A DNA stretch of 64,000 bases from Heloderma charlesbogerti (taxonomy: Eukaryota > Chordata > Lepidosauria > Squamata > Helodermatidae): NCBI GenBank assembly GCA_026122225.1, contig JANEZZ010002882.1, positions 1,488,001 to 1,552,000 of the forward strand, given 5' to 3'. This document shows positions 24,653 to 35,316 of the stretch, in pieces. Under the pieces are notes generated by a model that was not told the origin of the DNA, ran no database searches, and worked only from the letters and a program-made list of their open reading frames with translations. Position numbers and translations under genes: made by a program. Every line of letters starts with the position of its first letter. Positions within the stretch are counted from its first letter, which is position 1.

Positions 24653-26199
24653 TCCAACACCAACAAATGAATGTCTGAGGGCTAATTCTCGCCTTAGTTT
24701 TTTAGGTAGCAGATTTGCCAGGAGGTAAGAGACCTGAAATCTGCAACATCCCGGGGAAAACTACAGTATATGTTAAATCTCAACTCTCACTAGCCTTGGG
24801 GGTACATCCAGAAGAAATGCTAATGCCATCTGATTAATAGTATGTGACAGTGCAATCCTATACATGTCTACTCAGAAATAAGACCCATTCTTTCAGCAGG
24901 GCTTGCTCCTAGGTAAGTGTCTATAGCATTACAACCCAACTCATCCAAAAGTGTATTTCTTCTTTGCTTTTCTATGCTGAGGTCGTCATTCCTTCTGGGC
25001 TAGAACCACTTTTTCTTTTTCTTTTTTTACTCCATGATCCTCAAGTTGCAACACTGTGTCCTCCCCAATAGCCCCACTACCTATTTTTCTGTCTATGTGG
25101 GCTATTACCTGTTGTGTATCAAATATATCCCTAATTCTGCAGAGCATTCTTCAAAATAAAAGCGTTACATGTTTGCTTTTGTAATAAGTCCAGCCATTTT
25201 ATTGGGATAATGAGACTAACACTTCTAAGCACTATATAGTATTTGGGAATTAGACTTGTATGACACATGGAAAAATATACGGAAAGTTTTTTTTTTTAAG
25301 TACTGTAGTTTGTAGGTGTTAGAGAAAACACTGGGAATTCTACATCTTGTCAGTCACCCGAGTCCAAGGAAGCCTGCTGAAGCTGCTTTTTTCCTCCAAT
25401 TAATGTAAAGCCATTGTACTGACTTGGATCTGCAAAAACACTTAAAGGAGGATATCGAACACAGGAAGGAAAGTTCAGGGATTGCGATGATCAGTGAAGG
25501 AAGGAAGTTCATTCGGACATGCAGAGCATGATACAGGAAAGGGGAAGCAATGCGCACGCTATGACATTAGACTTGGCCCTGATCCCCTGCATCGGTGAGC
25601 GAGTGAGTTTAACACGCATGGCATCGCAAGAGATAAATTATACAGGAGGTCATTCTGCAGCTGCTTAAACCAAATCGATGTGATCTGCATTGCAAAGGAG
25701 ATTTGTTCACTGCAATGCTGGGAAATGTTTGAACTGCTTCCAGGGTGAGGAGCACATTCTCCCGACTTTGATCTCTGGCTCAGCTTGGACAGTGAACAGA
25801 GTGGAAGGTTTTGACTGACTCATTGCAAAAAGCTTTTTTTTTTTCATTTCAGATGTCACCCCTGGTTTAAAATCTGCTTGTTGCTTCCTCTGCTTCAAAG
25901 GAAGCCATCTCTGTAGCATTTCAGAGAATGTATCCATCTTGACCAGGGGTCCCCAATATTTTGGGGATGGTAGGCAGATTTGGAATTTTGAGTGAGGATC
26001 TTGAGTGCTCTCACAAAATGATATCATGGGGTGGCTTGTCCATTCATAAAATGGCTACCCTAGTGGGCATGGCCCATTTCCCAGAAGGCTAACTGGTGAA
26101 ACTAAAAGAAAAAACTTGCCCAAGAACCTAATTACAAGGTCAATATGGAGTCTAAGCTCCCAAACACAAAACCACTCTTTTGAATCCAAATAAAGGTGC

Positions 26200-26709
26200 C
26201 TATGGCCAACCTAGACAGCATAGTAAGAAGCAGAGACATCACCTTGCCAACAAAAGTCCATCTAATCAAACCTATGGTTTTCCCAGTAGTAATGTATGGC
26301 TGTGAGAGCTGGACTATAAGGAAGGCTGAGCGCCGAAGAATTGATGCTTTCGAACTGTGGTGCTGGAGAAGACTCTTACGAGTCCCCTGGACTGCAAGGA
26401 GGTCCAATCAGTCCATCCTAAAGGAAATCAACCCTGACTGCTCATTGGAAGGACAGAGACTGAAGCTGAAGCTCAAATATTTTGGCCACCTAATGCGAAG
26501 AGAAAACTCTGGAAAAGACCCTGATGCTGGGAAAGACTGAAGGCAAAAGGAGAAGGGGACGGCAGAGGATGAGATGGCTAGATAGCATCACCGATGCAAT
26601 GAATATGAACTTGAGCACGCTCCGGGAGAGAGCACAGGACAGGAAGGCCTGGCGTGCTATGGTCCATGGGGTCACGAAGAGTCGGACACGACTGAACGAC
26701 AACAACAAC
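26200..26709 (+). mobile_element. BovB, 5'-truncated
   Basis: Sense-oriented 510-bp copy with an 8-bp duplication AAAGGTGC (26192-26199 and 26710-26717). The coding frame shifts near 26510 (AAAACTCTGGAAAAGACC), where two bases are missing relative to the sister copies. Confidence 0.93.
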
Positions 26710-27084
26710 AAAGGTGCTGGAGCTCAGCACATCACTATGCAGCATACCAGCCTCCCAGATTTTTTTTAAATCTTAAGAAATAAAATAAGAATCGGGAGGG
26801 CACCCCAGATCTTGTCTGATACTGTTGCCTCTTGATTTGCTGTGCCCCCCCCCAGACTTCAGGCAGAGAGAGTTTTTTTTCCCATTACCTGATACTGCAT
26901 CCTCTTTAAACTGGGGGTGCTGGGGGCTTCCAGATGACCCTTTTATTGTACAATTGCCCTGCCTCATTCACAGAATTTTACAAGGGTTCATTTTCTACTT
27001 GTAACCCTTCTGTGTTTTCTGACCGCTGCTTCCAGCTTTTTACTTTCCAGGAAAGTCTCCGTAAAGGAGGAAAAGACAGACTAG

Positions 27085-27200
27085 GTGCCCAGCACCTCTG
27101 GACTTGTAGTGCCCGGGGCTTCCTGCCGAGGATTGAACTGGGCCCTTCTTCCTGCAGAGTAGGTGCTCCACCACTGACCTGCGCTGGCTATGGCTCTAGG
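27085..27200 (-). mobile_element. tRNA-Ala-like SINE, reversed
   Basis: The reverse complement contains GGTCAGTGGTGGAGCACCT and AGTTCAATCCTCGGC, matching the A- and B-box zones of the family. Confidence 0.55.
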
Positions 27201-28044
27201 CCTGAAGTGTTGACCCTCTTTCACCCAAAGGCAGAATTCCATTTAGGAGACGCTTTTGGGAGGCGCGTTCCGGTTGTGGGTGGGATCAAAGGGGTTGGGG
27301 CCAAAAACAATAAACACCAACAGCGTAAATCTCTTACTGCCAATAACTGCGCCTTGGGGGGGCATTTCAACGTGTCAGAAGGGGGGGAACTGCACAGAAG
27401 TGCAGAAATGGCCAGATGGTTGGGGGAAAGGTGGGGGTGTCCATCTTGGGAACCTTGGAGGGCCGATTTGGGCCCCAGGCCTGAGGTCTCCCCACCCCTG
27501 GTCTAGGCTGGCATCTTTAATACCGCTGTCTTCTCATTCTGAGTGTGAAAAAGGCGAGAGAATGGCAGCTATCCCCAGGCCCTTTGCCACCCTGAAGTGG
27601 TGCGCTTCAGTCAGGGTTTATGCTGCTGGGAGCTTCGGACCTCGCAGTGGAAAAGCCGCCACGCATTTCAACAGGTGCGTTAGAGCTGGGGAAAGGTGAG
27701 AGCGGTGGAGGAAGCGGCAGGACCAGCAAGGATGTGTTGTGCTGCAGGTGGTGGACCCCGGGGGGGCAGGTGTTTGAGAAGGAAGTGTGTGGTCCTGCCC
27801 ATGCAAAGTGAATTGCCTGGAGAAGGCCGGGGGTGGAGAGTCACAGTAGATGGCCTGGAGGTTCTGAGGATATGGAGAAGAAGGGATTGTGCCTGGCAAG
27901 GACTCCGGACCAAGGAAAGGGGGCTTCACGCATCTGCTTCATCCAAACCTGTCAATTCACACATTAAGAAACACAGCTCTGCCTTTGCCCTCTGGCCAAC
28001 CCTTTGCCTAATTTTGGGCGGGTAGTCATGACCACTAGGTTAGG

Positions 28045-28180
28045 GAGCTTTAAAGGGGGATTAGAATAATTCATGGAGGAGAAGAGGCTTCGTAATGGCT
28101 ACTAGTCATGATGGCCACGCAGAACGTCTAGGTTTAGAGGCAGGCTATCCCTGAATCTCTGTTGCTCGAGGGTCAACTAA
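28045..28180 (+). mobile_element. LINE 3' fragment (CR1/L2-like)
   Basis: TTTAAAGGGGGATTAGAATA, TTCATGGAGGAGAAGAGGCT and TAATGGCTACTAGTCATGAT match the region that follows the reverse transcriptase in this LINE family. Confidence 0.55.
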
Positions 28181-29108
28181 TGTGGAGTGCTTGTCCTGCT
28201 TGTGGTTTCGCTGGGAGCCTCTAGCTGGCCATGGCTGGAAACAGGGTACTGGGTTTTCAAGTCTGATCCATACGTTCTTACCTTTTCAAGGAAGAAGCAG
28301 TGTTTTGTGCCAAATGCCACCGTCGGTTCTACTTAGCATTCACTTCCATAGTACAGTGAGAATTTGAAATTCCGCAGAATTACAAAGATTATCTGTCACA
28401 CCCATGGTGTTTCTCCCCAAATGCTCTTGAGATCGGTGGCTTGGCTTCTCTCCCGCACTGTGGGTTCTTGTGCTTGCTTTTTTGCAGCTGGACAGCTCCC
28501 TCTGCCATCGCGCATCTTGGTAGCCGAAGGAAGCGGGCATCGGCTTGGCTGCTGCTCTCCTCAGGAAGGGAGCAAGCTGCGCTCTCCATCCGCTCTCAGC
28601 AACTGGACAGCAACTTTGCCGCTGGCACGTCACCCACTGCTTTGGTCAGCTCTTTGAAAGCTGTTCCTGTCGCTGGGCTAATCTCAGTGTGCCTGGCAGG
28701 ATGGCGTTTTCAGGCCGGCCGGGGCAGGGGGAAGAATGGGCACATTGGACCACTTGGTGCAAACAAGCAGTTTAATAACATCGGGGGGGGGGGTCAAAAG
28801 GATGGCCAACCAACGGCCATTGACTTTGTCACTCAAACTGGAAATGGAAATCACTTATCGTACATCTCACCAGTTATTGATCTCTCCCCACTCCATACTT
28901 GCCCTTTATATCTCCTTTCTGTGTACCTCTCTACCTCTTCTCTCTGTCTCTGTCTCTGGGATTTATAACAGCCTGTCATCCTGGGAAGTAGCTGCGGAGC
29001 AAGCCCAGGAAACTTGAGAACTGGGGCTTAGTTCATGAGATTATTCTTTCCCACCATTCCCTCCGTTCTTCAAGGGGTCCCTTTCATTGGAGAGGGGTGA
29101 ACCTTTCG

Positions 29109-29260
29109 TAGTAGAGGCCAAGATGGAACACCTGCTTTGCCTGCAGAAGATCTGCGGTATCTCCAAGTAGGGCTGGGAAAGAGCCCTGCCTGAAACCCTG
29201 GAGAGCTGCCCCCACCCAGTCAATGTTGAGAATATTGGGCTAGATGGACCAGTGGGCTGA
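29109..29260 (+). mobile_element. Diverged tRNA-Ala-like SINE
   Basis: Shares CACCTGCTTTGCCTGCAG and GGGCTAGATGGACCA with the other copies; the 5' end is missing. Confidence 0.55.
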
Positions 29261-29439
29261 CATCACTGTCAGACATCTCCCTATGCTGTTATGTTTATGG
29301 TAACTATTCTCCTACTAAATATGTCCAGGGATGCACCGTGGGGCAAAAAATCCCGACTTCACATTTATGCTGATGGGGTCTGTGCTGGCAGTGACTGGCA
29401 AGTGAAGGGATCTTGGGAGAGTGGTGAATACCTTGAGGA

Positions 29440-29965
29440 AAACACCCAGTGTGTGGTCGGGGTGAAAAAGGCAAATTCCGTGTTGGGGATCATTAGGAAA
29501 GGAACTGACGATAAAACTGCCAATATCAAAATGCCTTGATACAAATCTATGGTGTGACCATACTTGGAATACTATGTACAGTTCTGGTCACCGCACCTCA
29601 AAAAGAATATTGTAGAAAGGTACAGAAAAGGGCAATGTAAGTGGTCAAGGGGGTGGAGCGATTCCTCTTTGAGGAAAGGCTACGCTAGAGGCCTTTTAGC
29701 TTAGGCAAAAGGCAAGCAAGGGGGAATTTGATAGAGGTGTATAAAATTATGCATGGTGTGGGGAAAATAGATAGGGAGCCTCTCTCATAATAGTATAATG
29801 AGGAGTCATCCCATTAAGTACTGTTGCACTCATGTCCTACTGGGGGCTTCCCACCGGTGTCTAGTTGGTCACTGTGGGAGCAAAATGCTTGACCAGATAA
29901 TGCCTGCTCTGATCCAGCGTGGCCCTTCTGTTCTCATGACCAGTAGCCCTGGCAAATGGGGAATA
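29440..29965 (+). mobile_element. LINE fragment with decayed reverse transcriptase C-terminus
   Basis: Broken frames read VLGIIRKG, YLEYYVQFWSPHLKK and IKLCMVW, remnants of the CR1/L2 reverse transcriptase end. A 3' part with CTGTTGCACTCATGTCCTAC and CTGCTCTGATCCAGC follows. Several stops and frameshifts are present. Confidence 0.65.
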
Positions 29966-30132
29966 TGGGATGGTGGGGGAACAAGGGATAGTAAGATTTT
30001 CTGGGAGTTCCCTATGGGTGCTGCCATCTTTGCACCTTGTTCTTAAAAATTCTTTGTCATTCAGACCATCGTGGCCACATTCTCATTTCAAATCTGAAGT
30101 CCTCTGGCCATTGCCTTGTATGTTCCCTAAAT

Positions 30133-30690
30133 TTGTTGTTCAGTCGTTGAGTTGTGTCTGACTCTTTGTGACCCCATGGACCGTAGCACGCCAGGCCTTC
30201 CTGTCCTGCGCTCTCTCCCGGAGTGCGCTCAGGTTCATATTCATTGCATCGGTGATGCTATCTAGCCATCTCATCCTCTGTCGCCTTCTCCTTTTGCCTT
30301 CAGTCTTTCCCAGCATCAGGGTCTTTTCCAGTGACTTTTCTCTTCGCATTAGGTGGCCAAAATATTTGAGCTTCAGCTTCAGTCTCTGTCCTTCCAATGA
30401 GCAGTCAGGGTTGATTTCCTTTAGGATGGACTGATTGGACCTCCTTGCAGTCCAGGGGACTCATAGGAGTCTTCTCCAGCACCACCGTTCGAAAGCATCG
30501 ATTCTTTGGCGCTCAGCCTTCCGTATAGTCCAGTTCTCACAGCCATACGTTGCTACTGGGAAAACCATAGCTTTGATTATGCGGACCTTTGTCGGCAAGG
30601 TGATGTCTCTGCTTCTTCCTATCCTGTCTAGGTGTGCCATAGCTTTCCTCCCAAGGAGCAAGCGTCTTTTCATTTCATGGCTACAGATAC
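30133..30690 (-). mobile_element. BovB, 5'-truncated
   Basis: About 558 bp, antisense, reaching slightly further into the reverse transcriptase end than the other short copies. It is more diverged, with small deletions (for example near 30282). No clear target duplication was found. Confidence 0.9.
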
Positions 30691-31379
30691 CCTAGGGTAA
30701 TACTTTGTGCTGGATTTCTTAGGATTTTAGTCTGAGACCCTTAGAGCACGACCTCCCGTTTTTGCTTGATGCTGATGCGACCGTGAGGCTCTTGGTTTAA
30801 TACAGCCTCTCTTCCCAAGTGGCTTTTCCACGTGAGTCAGTCCATGTCATTTTGCATGAGCTGCAACAGTAAGCCATTCTGAAGCAGCCCCATACCCAGG
30901 CCTGGGCTGGAGGAGCCAAAGGCTATGTATCAATCATGACAGAGAGAAATGTCGTCATAGTGGGTCACCTTTGCCGCCCCACTCTGCCTCGTGGTTCTCC
31001 AAGGTTTGGGAGGAAGCTGAACAGGACAGTCTGAGCATGTATGAGCTTCTTCCAGATTTTTGATGTATGCCAATCTCATGTAACCAGACATTTCATATTA
31101 CTTGTACATGTCTCTTTGAAGTGCAATTTGGAACACTCTCATTAAAAAAAACTTCCAGGGGGATATTTTAGTCTGATGCAGCAAAAACAAGGGGGAGTCC
31201 CATGGCACTTTAAAAACTAACAAATCTATTATGGCATAAGCTTCCATGAGCTAGAGTTTAAGACTCTGCACTGTGCAGCTAGATCTCATGGTTACAAGGG
31301 CAAATGCTGTGGTATGTTTGTTTGCCCTCAATGCCTTATGGAAATTATTACTTGTGAGTTTTGTTGATGTGCAAAGGCC

Positions 31380-31503
31380 TGGCCTCACAGGGTTGTTGTT
31401 GTGAGGATATAATGAAGAGGAGGATAATGTAAGCCGCCTTGGGTTCCTTGCAAGAGGAATAAAGGCGGGATATAACTGCAATAATAAATAAATAAAATAA
31501 AGT
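31380..31503 (+). mobile_element. L2-like tail (LINE or SINE 3' end)
   Basis: CTCACAGGGTTGTTGTTGTG, then GCCGCCTTGGGTTCC, GGCGGGATATAAC and an AATAAATAAAATAAA end. Confidence 0.65.
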
Positions 31504-32140
31504 CACAGGTGTCCTCTTTTATACATCTCCCTTCAAATATTTGGCAGAAGAAAGTGCCCCATCTTATGTTGAAATAAATGAGCAAGGAGTTCATAATATG
31601 GTAACAAATATGGAGGCTCCACTGGCATATCCTACCAAAGAAGGCTTGAAATACTCAGTGTAAGAATGCAGATTTTATATCTAGATTTCATAAATGTGTA
31701 CATTGCTGTTGTCAAACATCTCATCCACTTACAATGATAATATTTCCAAATCTTCAAATGTAAAACGCACACCTGCAAATGTGTAGGAGACTGGGCCAAA
31801 AGGGTGCAGGCAACCTCAAACTAGAGTGGATTACACTGGGCAGAGCATTACTCTTGGCTGCAGTCCCATCACCCCGAGGGCAGTCAGCCTCAACTTGCCA
31901 GCTGTGAAATGGGTATGAAATTGAAGGGGGAGGTTGTTGAAGCAATGCAGACACTGAAGACAGAAGTGTAAAAGATTTTACAAATGAAACATATATTGTA
32001 ATATATGGTGATCCTACTCCTGTTAGTAATATAAAATAAAATGTAGGTCTCCTGTTCCTGTAATAAAACAGCGAAGGCAATGCAGGAAAAATTATTAAAA
32101 CAGCTTCAGTGCTATTGGGTGGGAAATGTGTGGCTCTATA

Positions 32141-32249
32141 GATGCTGGATTCCAACTCTCATCAGTTTCAGGCAGCAGGGCCAATAGTCAAGGATGATGG
32201 GAGGTGTAGTCAAACAACCTCTGGAAGGCCAAAGTTCCCCTGCCCTGTT
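32141..32249. mobile_element. Palindromic foldback element, diverged
   Basis: GATGCTGGATTCCAACTCTC, AGGATGATGGGAGGTGTAGT and CAACCTCTGGAAGGCC. Confidence 0.5.
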
Positions 32250-32251
32250 TT

Positions 32252-32336
32252 AAGGTGCAATCCTATGCATGTTTAGACAGAAAAAGTCCTACAATTCCCA
32301 GCATTCCCCCCCAGCCATGCATGAGATTGCACCCTG
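32252..32336. mobile_element. Short foldback element (GCAATCCTATGCATG family)
   Basis: An 85-bp element with inverted ends AAGGTGCAATCCTATGCATG and CAGGGTGCAATCTCATGCAT. The centre has CTACAATTCCCAGCATT (32289-32305). Confidence 0.65.
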
Positions 32337-32594
32337 ACTTGATTAAAAGCTTTTCATTTATTACTCTAAATGATTAATTAGGTGGGTGACATCCTAGTTC
32401 TTCATGACATCAACGGACTAACCTCTTTATTTAAAGACTTAAAGTTATCGTTCATAACTTTGCCTCATTATGAATAATATCAATAAAAGCCTGTCCTCAA
32501 ACAAAAGATTAATCAGTATTCATCTGAAGTTTATATTTACGTATTTAATCAAATATCTTTCAGTGAGGGAATGTTTGGGGCAGAACGGGATACG

Positions 32595-32702
32595 CCAGCC
32601 TTCCCTAACCTGGGGGGGTCCTCTGGTGTCATGTACTACAGCTCCCATGAGCATGCCGCCTTGGGGATGATGGGCGTTGTAGCACAAAACACCTTGAGGG
32701 GG
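32595..32702. mobile_element. Palindromic foldback element at the CpG-island edge
   Basis: CCAGCCTTCCCTAACCTGGG, TACTACAGCTCCCATGAGC and GGGATGATGGGCGTTGTAGC. It directly abuts the HERC1 CpG island. Confidence 0.65.
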
Positions 32703-32764
32703 AGGCGGGGCGCAGCCCTGCTTTCCGCTCAGCCGGGTGAGGAGGCGGGGGCCCTCGAGGCGCC

Positions 32765-32872
32765 GTGGGACTCCGCTCCCGCCACCCCACCCAGCGGCTG
32801 GCTGGGGCTGATGGGCGCTGGAGTCCAGCAGCATGCGGAGGGCCACAGCTCCCCCACCCAGCCCGGGAGGGC
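32765..32872. mobile_element. GC-shifted foldback copy inside the CpG island
   Basis: GGGACTCCGCTCCCGCCACC, GGCTGGGGCTGATGGGCGC and TGGAGTCCAGCAGCATGCGG align with the family arms, with most A/T positions changed to G/C. Confidence 0.45.
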
Positions 32873-33089
32873 GCGCAGCCGTCGCCTCCCCTCCCCTCCC
32901 CTCCGCGGGGGAGCCGGCTCGCTGCCCTCTGCGGGCCCCGCTGAGACAGGCAGGCGAGCCGGCGGGCAGCCGCCGCCCCTGCAGGGGGCGCTGCAGGCCC
33001 GCTCCCGCGGCGGACGCCAGGGGGCGGCAGGCCGGCGAGCGGCGCGGCGCGGCGCGCCTGCGACAGCGGCCGCGAGAGCCGCCGCCGGA

Positions 33090-33099
33090 TCTCGCGAGA
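33090..33099. promoter_or_regulatory. TCTCGCGAGA promoter motif (BANP / Kaiso-type site)
   Basis: A perfect 10-bp palindrome inside the island. This motif marks CpG-island promoters and is bound by BANP when unmethylated; Kaiso (ZBTB33) binds methylated versions. Confidence 0.7.
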
Positions 33100-33125
33100 C
33101 CGTGAGGCGAGTCCCGCGAGATCTC

Positions 33126-33146
33126 GCCGCCGCCGCCGCCGCCGCC
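33126..33146. repeat. (GCC)n trinucleotide repeat in HERC1 promoter / 5' UTR
   Basis: Seven uninterrupted GCC units beside the second palindrome. Confidence 0.85.
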
Positions 33147-33257
33147 CTCCCTCGCGCGTCGTGATGTCTCGCCCGCTCTGACAAGCCGCCGCCGCCGGGA
33201 GACGAGGACGACGAGGCTGGCCTGGCCGGGCCCGCCGCCCTCGCCCGACCGGACCCG
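33128..33257 (+). other. HERC1: Probable HERC1 non-coding exon 1 (3' boundary)
   Basis: The sequence after the GCC repeat lacks a usable coding start and ends GGACCCG followed by GTAAAT, a plausible splice donor at 33258. Splicing to 44550 would place the 5' UTR directly before the coding exon. The 5' limit given is arbitrary, and the exon is inferred from position and donor only. Confidence 0.4.
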
Positions 33258-33484
33258 GTAAATGGGGCCTGGCGGCGCCGCCCAGCAGCGCCCGCGCGGC
33301 GGCCGGAGCCAGCGGCGCGCGCAGCGCCGGGGGGCGCCGCGGCCCTTCTCGCCCCCGGGCGCCGGCGCCGCGCATGGGCGAGCGGGGAGGCCCGCCGCGC
33401 CGCCGGGCCCCGCGCGAGACCGGCCCCCTGCGCCAGGTGCGCGGAGGCTGCCCGAAGCGGGCGCGGCGTCAGGGCAGCCGCCCG

Positions 33485-33508
33485 GCCGGGCCGGGCCGGG
33501 CCGGGCCG
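33485..33508. repeat. GGGCC pentamer repeat
   Basis: Four to five tandem GGGCC units within the island, with G-quadruplex potential. Confidence 0.8.
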
Positions 33509-35235
33509 CCGCTCCCACAACGCCAGCCGGGAGCTCCGGCAGCTGTAGCCCGACGCGGCCGGGGCGCGGGGCGCCGGGTCGCTCCTGCCGCGGGCAGCCG
33601 GCCAGCGTGGCTGCCCCGCTGGAAATCGCGGCCTCCTCGCAGGAGCGGCGACGAGCCGCTGAGGCCGAGCCGGCGCCCCCTCCTTCGGCTCCGCGCTCTC
33701 GGCGGCGAGGAGCCGCCCCGCTTCCCCCCTGGGAGGTGCCGGCGATCGCGGGGCCGCCGCTCGCTTTGCTCTCCGGCGGCGCCCCGGCCTGGTGCGGGGC
33801 TTGTCCGAATCGGCCGCCGCGAGTGAAAACGGCAGCTGGAAGCCCTTCCACCGAAGCGCCAGCCGCGCAAATGGAGCGGCGGCCTGCTGGCCTGCGGTGC
33901 CTGCTTGAGACGGGCGATTCGGCGGCGCTGCGCGTGGGGCGCCGGCGGGGCGGGGCGGGGGCGCTGGCTGGCCGTGAAGGCGTGTGTGTCGTCCCGCAAA
34001 TGCCATTTTATTTTGCAGTGGATGATCTGGGGCATTGTGTCACAGTGAATACAGAGCAGCATCTGCACTGCACCCATAAAAATATAATGAAATGATAGGG
34101 AGGGATCCACCGTTGAACAGCATCCTGAGGTGGCCCGTTAGAGGTTCTCTAATGGGAGCCATGAGTACCTCTTGCATGGCTAGGAGACTGTTTAAAGGAT
34201 CCAACTTTGTGGGTGTTTCCCATGGAATTGGCATACCCCATGCGTTGTGATTTTCCCATAATGTGTACAGGATTTCAGAATTGTTGGGTGCATGAAAAGG
34301 CACTGAAATATCCCTCTATTTAGTGATTGTGAGCTTTCCTCCATTGCTGAGGATCTGTCTGTTATTCCACAAAGTCACAGAGTACAGTCTGCTGGGTCTT
34401 TTAACTAGTTCCTTTTTCCTTTTCTCTTTTGGAATCCTTCGGCTCTTAGATTCACAAGAATATATATATTGTACTCTCATTTTTGACACTTTGACCTTTG
34501 TTACTTTTCATTTTTGTTACATTTGTTACTTTTCATTTTTTCCTGTAAAAATTGCGCACTTACTTTGATCCAAAAACAACATTTGAGTTACCCAATCCAA
34601 AGCTGTAGCTGGCATTTTGTTGTCAAAACTGGACAGGTGTTGTTATTTACTTGTGTATTCCTATGACTGTCCACCACATTACATCAAGCCTCTAGCAGCC
34701 TCAGCTGCTTTAAATTCATTCACAAACTGTGTGCAGTACCAACTTACTCTGTATGAGAGCGTGCTGTTTTGGTTATTTGGGATTTTCAAGCCTTTTTGTA
34801 GCACAGGCTTATATCAGTTGCTCAAGATAGGAAAATAATTTCAAATACCAAGCTGCTGGTGTCAGATGTTTAGGGGCTAGCATCAGAATTTTGGGCAGCT
34901 GTGTGTCCCTTCCTCCGTACCAGCATCAGATCTGTAGGTACCAGAGCAAATGAGCTCCTGGATTTTTCCTTTCCTCAGATGACCTTAGGCAGGGTTCCAA
35001 CTACCTTAATGGCATAGCCTTTGTGACTTGTTTGGCTAGTTCTCATGTCCAGTTTTGGAGGAGTGACTAAGGTTGTAGTCTTATGTATGCAAACTGGCAA
35101 ATGTACCATTGAATTCAGTGGGACCTTGCTTCCATGCAAATATACACAGGATTTTTGTGACTTTGTGACTCTTAGCTGAGCAGTGGATAGATTTATTGAA
35201 ACTACCACCATGCACTTTTCATTTCCCACTTTTTA

Positions 35236-35316
35236 GGGCACAATCCTCTGCATGGCTGGGGGATGCTGGGAGTTGTAATACCTTTTTCCATCTAAACATG
35301 CATAGGGTTGCACTTT
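35236..35316. mobile_element. Short foldback element, opposite orientation
   Basis: Ends GGGCACAATCCTCTGCATGG and (reverse complement) AAGTGCAACCCTATGCATGT. The centre GGATGCTGGGAGTTGTA (35261-35277) is the inverse of the core at 32289. Confidence 0.65.

Larger units (their letters stand above)
23181..25160 (+). other. DAPK2: Probable DAPK2 3' UTR and immediate downstream region
   Basis: Begins after the stop codon. AATAAA occurs at 24248-24253 and 25155-25160, and ATTAAA at 24625-24630. The stretch contains a reversed short repeat (about 23735-23830), a foldback element (24004-24118), (CA)n at 24631-24652 and a short repeat (about 24850-24945). Which signal is used cannot be told. Confidence 0.4.
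25161..32690. other. DAPK2-HERC1 intergenic region
   Basis: No gene recognised. It contains BovB fragments (26200-26709 and 30133-30690), a reversed tRNA-SINE (about 27085-27200), CR1/L2-type LINE pieces (28045-28180 and 29440-29965), an L2-like tail (31380-31503) and foldback elements (32141-32249, 32252-32336 and 32595-32702). Open frames here are short and lack codon-level similarity to proteins I know. Confidence 0.65.
32690..33990 (+). promoter_or_regulatory. HERC1: CpG island / HERC1 promoter
   Basis: About 1.3 kb of very GC- and CpG-dense sequence in an otherwise AT-rich window, upstream of the HERC1 coding exons in the right orientation. It contains the palindrome TCTCGCGAGA (33090-33099), a second 12-bp palindrome (33116-33127), a GCC repeat (33126-33146), GC boxes and G-rich runs. 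No TATA box is evident. Such TATA-less islands are typical of housekeeping genes like HERC1. The exact transcription start cannot be fixed from sequence. Confidence 0.85.

Noticed and set aside
26934..27506. A 190-codon frame in the intergenic region
   Set aside because: Overlaps a reversed SINE, has no recognisable domain, and its composition looks like translated non-coding DNA.
32520..33851. A 443-codon minus-strand frame and several other long frames in both strands (for example 32729-34006)
   Set aside because: They lie in the CpG island, where stop codons are rare. The translations are low-complexity Ala/Arg/Pro/Gly and many overlapping frames are open at once. No domain is visible.
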